Shown here piece after piece: positions 62,020 through 64,000 of a DNA stretch of 64,000 nucleotides. Under the pieces are notes generated by a model. It was not told where the DNA came from. It did not search any database and saw only the letters and a list, made by a program, of their open reading frames with translations. The stretch is from Pontibacter litorisediminis (GTDB lineage: Bacteria > Bacteroidota > Bacteroidia > Cytophagales > Hymenobacteraceae). A program made the position numbers and the translations under genes. The DNA lies in contig NZ_JARDUA010000003.1 in the NCBI RefSeq assembly GCF_029360645.1, positions 434,001-498,000 on the forward strand, in the 5' to 3' direction. Within the stretch, counting starts at the first letter, position 1. Each line of letters begins with the position of its first letter.

Positions 62020-62952
62020 ATGAGAAGAAGAGACTTTCTGAAGACCACGGCAGTAGGGGCGGCCGGTATCAGTCTAATGGGCGTGCCGTTCTCGGCGGAA
62101 GCCGCGCAACCTATAACCCTCACTATCCTGCACACCAATGACCAGCACTCCCGCATCGACCCGTTCCCAGACGACGGGCGCAAGTATGGCGGCATGGGGG
62201 GCATGGCCCGTCGTGCCAGCCTGGTCGAGCAGATCCGTAAAGAGCAGCCCAACGTGCTGCTGTTCGATTGTGGCGACATCTGGCAGGGTACGCCCTACTT
62301 TAATTTCTTCGGCGGTGAGCTGGAGTATAAGCTCATGAGCCAGATGAAGTATGATGCAGCCACGCTCGGCAACCACGACTTTGATAACGGCCTGGAGGGG
62401 CTGGAGAAGATGCTGCCGTACGCCGAGTTCCCGTTCCTGAGCGCCAACTACGACTTCAGCAAAACTATCCTCAAAAACCAGTTTGCCCCCTACAAAATCT
62501 TTGAGAAGCAAGGTATAAAAATAGGCGTGTTTGGCCTGGGCATAGAGCTGGCGGGGCTGGTGAGCCAGAACAACTACAGGGATACGGTATACCTGGACCC
62601 CGTGGCCACGGCCCGCGAGATGGTGCAGGAGCTGCAGCAAAACCAGCAGTGTAACCTGGTGGTGTGCCTTTCACACTTGGGTTACAAATATGAGGATGGT
62701 AAGATCGATGACGTAACACTGGCCCGGCAGGTAGAAGGCATCGACCTGATCCTGGGCGGCCACACCCATACCTTCCTGGATCATCCGGCGGTGATTCGCC
62801 ATGCCTCTGGACACGAAACGCTTGTGAATCAGGTAGGCTGGTCAGGTATTTTCCTGGGGCGCCTGGACTTTAGTTTCAGCAAAAAAACAATGCAAAAAAC
62901 GGACGTGCGAACGGCCCTTTTGCCCGTGGATGGACCTGTAACAACTTCGTGA
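62020..62952 (+). CDS. Metallophosphatase (5'-nucleotidase N-terminal) with Tat signal
   Basis: 310 aa. Tat signal MRRRDFLKTTAVGAAGISLM then the calcineurin-like core: ILHTNDQHSRIDPFP (D and H ligands), FDCGDIWQGTPYF, TLGNHDFDNG (GNHD) and LILGGHTHTFLDHP (GGHTH). These are all di-metal ligands of the UshA-type nucleotidase. It hydrolyses nucleotides or sugar nucleotides in the periplasm. The C-terminal substrate domain is encoded by the upstream gene, 13 bp away, exported by the Sec/lipoprotein route, so two export routes serve one activity. Confidence 0.95.
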   Translation: MRRRDFLKTTAVGAAGISLMGVPFSAEAAQPITLTILHTNDQHSRIDPFPDDGRKYGGMGGMARRASLVEQIRKEQPNVLLFDCGDIWQGTPYFNFFGGELEYKLMSQMKYDAATLGNHDFDNGLEGLEKMLPYAEFPFLSANYDFSKTILKNQFAPYKIFEKQGIKIGVFGLGIELAGLVSQNNYRDTVYLDPVATAREMVQELQQNQQCNLVVCLSHLGYKYEDGKIDDVTLARQVEGIDLILGGHTHTFLDHPAVIRHASGHETLVNQVGWSGIFLGRLDFSFSKKTMQKTDVRTALLPVDGPVTTS

Positions 62953-63059
62953 AAAAATAATTTTTTGTTTACAGATTAATGAGCAAATTTGTAACCCCCT
63001 GCCAGTAAAAGGAGCCGTTTGTTACACCAAACATATCTTATGTAGTTTTGGAAAATTGG
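62953..63059. other. Short intergenic region before dnaA
   Basis: 107 bp. The left half is AT-rich (AAAAAATAATTTTTTG); the right half holds the dnaA promoter. No clear DnaA box (TTATCCACA-like) was seen, so there is no support here for oriC. Confidence 0.6.
63018..63050 (+). promoter_or_regulatory. Promoter of dnaA
   Basis: TTTG at 63018-63021, a 21-bp spacer, then TAGTTTTG at 63043-63050: a full Bacteroidota sigma-A promoter. The start codon at 63060 is only 9 bp past the -7 box, implying a very short or absent 5' leader. Confidence 0.75.
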
Positions 63060-64000
63060 ATGATCAAAGACTGTTCAACTGTGTGGCAAAACTGCCTGCA
63101 GGTGATAAAGGAAAACATTGGTGAACAGAGTTTTAAGACTTGGTTCGAGCCAATCAAGCCTGTGTCCCTGCGCGACAGCGTACTGACCATACAAGTGCCC
63201 AGCCAGTTCTTTTACGAGTGGCTGGAGGAGCACTATGTGCAGCTTCTGAAGAAGGTCATTTACCAGGAACTTGGCAGCGAGGGGCGCCTGGAGTATTCTA
63301 TTATTGTGGACAGGGGCAATGAGTCGAGCAAACCGCAGACCGTTAATATCCCTACCAAGAAGATTCCGCAGGCAGTCGTTAACTCCTACAGGCCGGAGCA
63401 GAACTTCATCAAGAGCCCGTTCGAGTCCAAGACGATAGACCGCAACTTCCTGAACTCGCAGCTGAATCCGGCTTATACCTTTGAGAATTATATTGAAGGG
63501 GACTGTAACCGCCTGGCCCGCTCGGCGGGTTATGCCGTGGCCAACAAGCCGGGCACTACCTCCTTTAACCCGCTCATGATCTATGGTGGCGTGGGCCTTG
63601 GCAAAACGCACCTGGTGCAGGCCATCGGCAACAACATCAAGAACAGCAACCCCGAGAAGTTCGTGCTGTACGTGTCGTCAGAGAAATTCGTGAACCAGTT
63701 CATCGAGTCCCTGAAGACGAACAACGTGCAGGACTTCGCCAACTTTTACCTGCTGGTGGATATACTGATCATCGACGACGTGCAGTTTTTGAGCGGCAAG
63801 GAGAAGACGCAGGAGATGTTCTTCCACATCTTTAACCACCTGCACCAGTCGGGCAAGCAGATCGTGATGACCTCTGACTGCCCGCCACGCGACCTGAAGG
63901 GCCTGGAGGAGCGCCTGCTGTCCCGCTTTAAGTGGGGCCTGACGGCCGACCTGCAAAGCCCGGACTTCGAGACGCGCATGGCCATCATCCACAAGAAGAT
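63060..64000 (+). CDS. dnaA: Chromosomal replication initiator DnaA (3' end outside window)
   Basis: The frame starts at the ATG at 63060 (MIKDCSTVWQNCLQVIKENI), matching family domain I. It is open to the window end, 313 complete codons. Domain III shows Walker A GGVGLGKTHLVQAIG at about residue 176 and Walker B ILIIDDVQFLSGKEKTQE, then the sensor region CPPRDLKGLEERLLSRFKWG (initiator AAA+ fold). Domain IV with the DNA-binding helix lies beyond 64000. It opens oriC to start replication. Own promoter directly upstream. Base composition similar to the neighbours. Confidence 0.97.
   Translation, partial: MIKDCSTVWQNCLQVIKENIGEQSFKTWFEPIKPVSLRDSVLTIQVPSQFFYEWLEEHYVQLLKKVIYQELGSEGRLEYSIIVDRGNESSKPQTVNIPTKKIPQAVVNSYRPEQNFIKSPFESKTIDRNFLNSQLNPAYTFENYIEGDCNRLARSAGYAVANKPGTTSFNPLMIYGGVGLGKTHLVQAIGNNIKNSNPEKFVLYVSSEKFVNQFIESLKTNNVQDFANFYLLVDILIIDDVQFLSGKEKTQEMFFHIFNHLHQSGKQIVMTSDCPPRDLKGLEERLLSRFKWGLTADLQSPDFETRMAIIHKK

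Noticed and set aside
62953..63059. Possible oriC in the spacer before dnaA
   Set aside because: No TTATCCACA-like box cluster and only 107 bp; the AT-rich part is short. In Bacteroidota oriC need not be next to dnaA.

Overview
The window is GC-moderate bacterial chromosome from a member of the Bacteroidota. The order Cytophagales and a Pontibacter/Hymenobacteraceae-like organism fit best (inference; no taxonomic search was possible). Supporting signs are a SusC/SusD pair, a type IX secretion sorting domain (59652-61064), Bacteroidota-type promoters (TTTG, then TAnnTTTG), a Rho with a long Arg/Gly/Asp/Asn-rich insert, a heterodimeric methylmalonyl-CoA mutase, an S16 with an Ala/Glu-rich tail, and Sec and Tat lipoproteins. 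The window looks like core chromosome. I see no prophage, CRISPR array, tRNA or rRNA gene. The only mobile-type gene is a REP-associated tyrosine transposase.

Layout. 1-4.1 kb: a truncated lipoprotein gene, a PolX-type protein, a glycosyltransferase-9 gene and two small unknowns. 4.2-7.5 kb: serS and rho. 8.3-20.2 kb: a sugar locus in which susC-susD (+) converges on an operon (-) encoding a Gfo/Idh/MocA oxidoreductase, a HEAT protein with two DUF1080 (3-keto-disaccharide hydrolase-like) domains and a GMC oxidoreductase. 20.9-23.7 kb: a small cluster with a UbiA-family prenyltransferase and a methyltransferase. 23.9-30.7 kb: PBP1A, an SDR39U1-type epimerase, folE-queD and a pyrophosphatase-like lipoprotein. 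30.9-33.2 kb: rpsP-rimM-trmD plus rplS. 34-44 kb: a desaturase, an RluA-type pseudouridine synthase, panB, lptD, an amidase, an MCE protein, an acyl-CoA carboxylase beta subunit and a transglutaminase-like protein. 44-47.8 kb: a redoxin, a phosphopantetheinyl transferase, a WD40 protein, a DivIVA-like protein and folB. 48.6-59 kb: meaB, a secreted propeller, trehalase, the transposase and mutB/mutA. 59-64 kb: a DUF1232 protein, a T9SS cargo protein, a split 5'-nucleotidase and the start of dnaA.

How the genes work together. meaB, mutA and mutB, with the acyl-CoA carboxylase beta subunit, point to propionyl-CoA/methylmalonyl-CoA metabolism. The 8-20 kb block looks like glycan uptake followed by oxidation to keto-sugars and hydrolysis. 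lptD, the glycosyltransferase, PBP1A, the amidase and the MCE protein serve the cell envelope.

The most striking signal is not a gene. The 7-mer AAGTATA (reverse complement TATACTT) occurs about 100 times by hand count in 64 kb, roughly twenty times the composition-based expectation. It lies inside genes and between them, and forms the base of some terminator hairpins, in the manner of DNA-uptake sequences. Other non-coding structure includes two inverted REP units with compensatory stem changes beside the transposase, two long homologous intergenic repeats (about 33.4 and 48.0 kb), and a family of CACTCATTCA-type spacer repeats.
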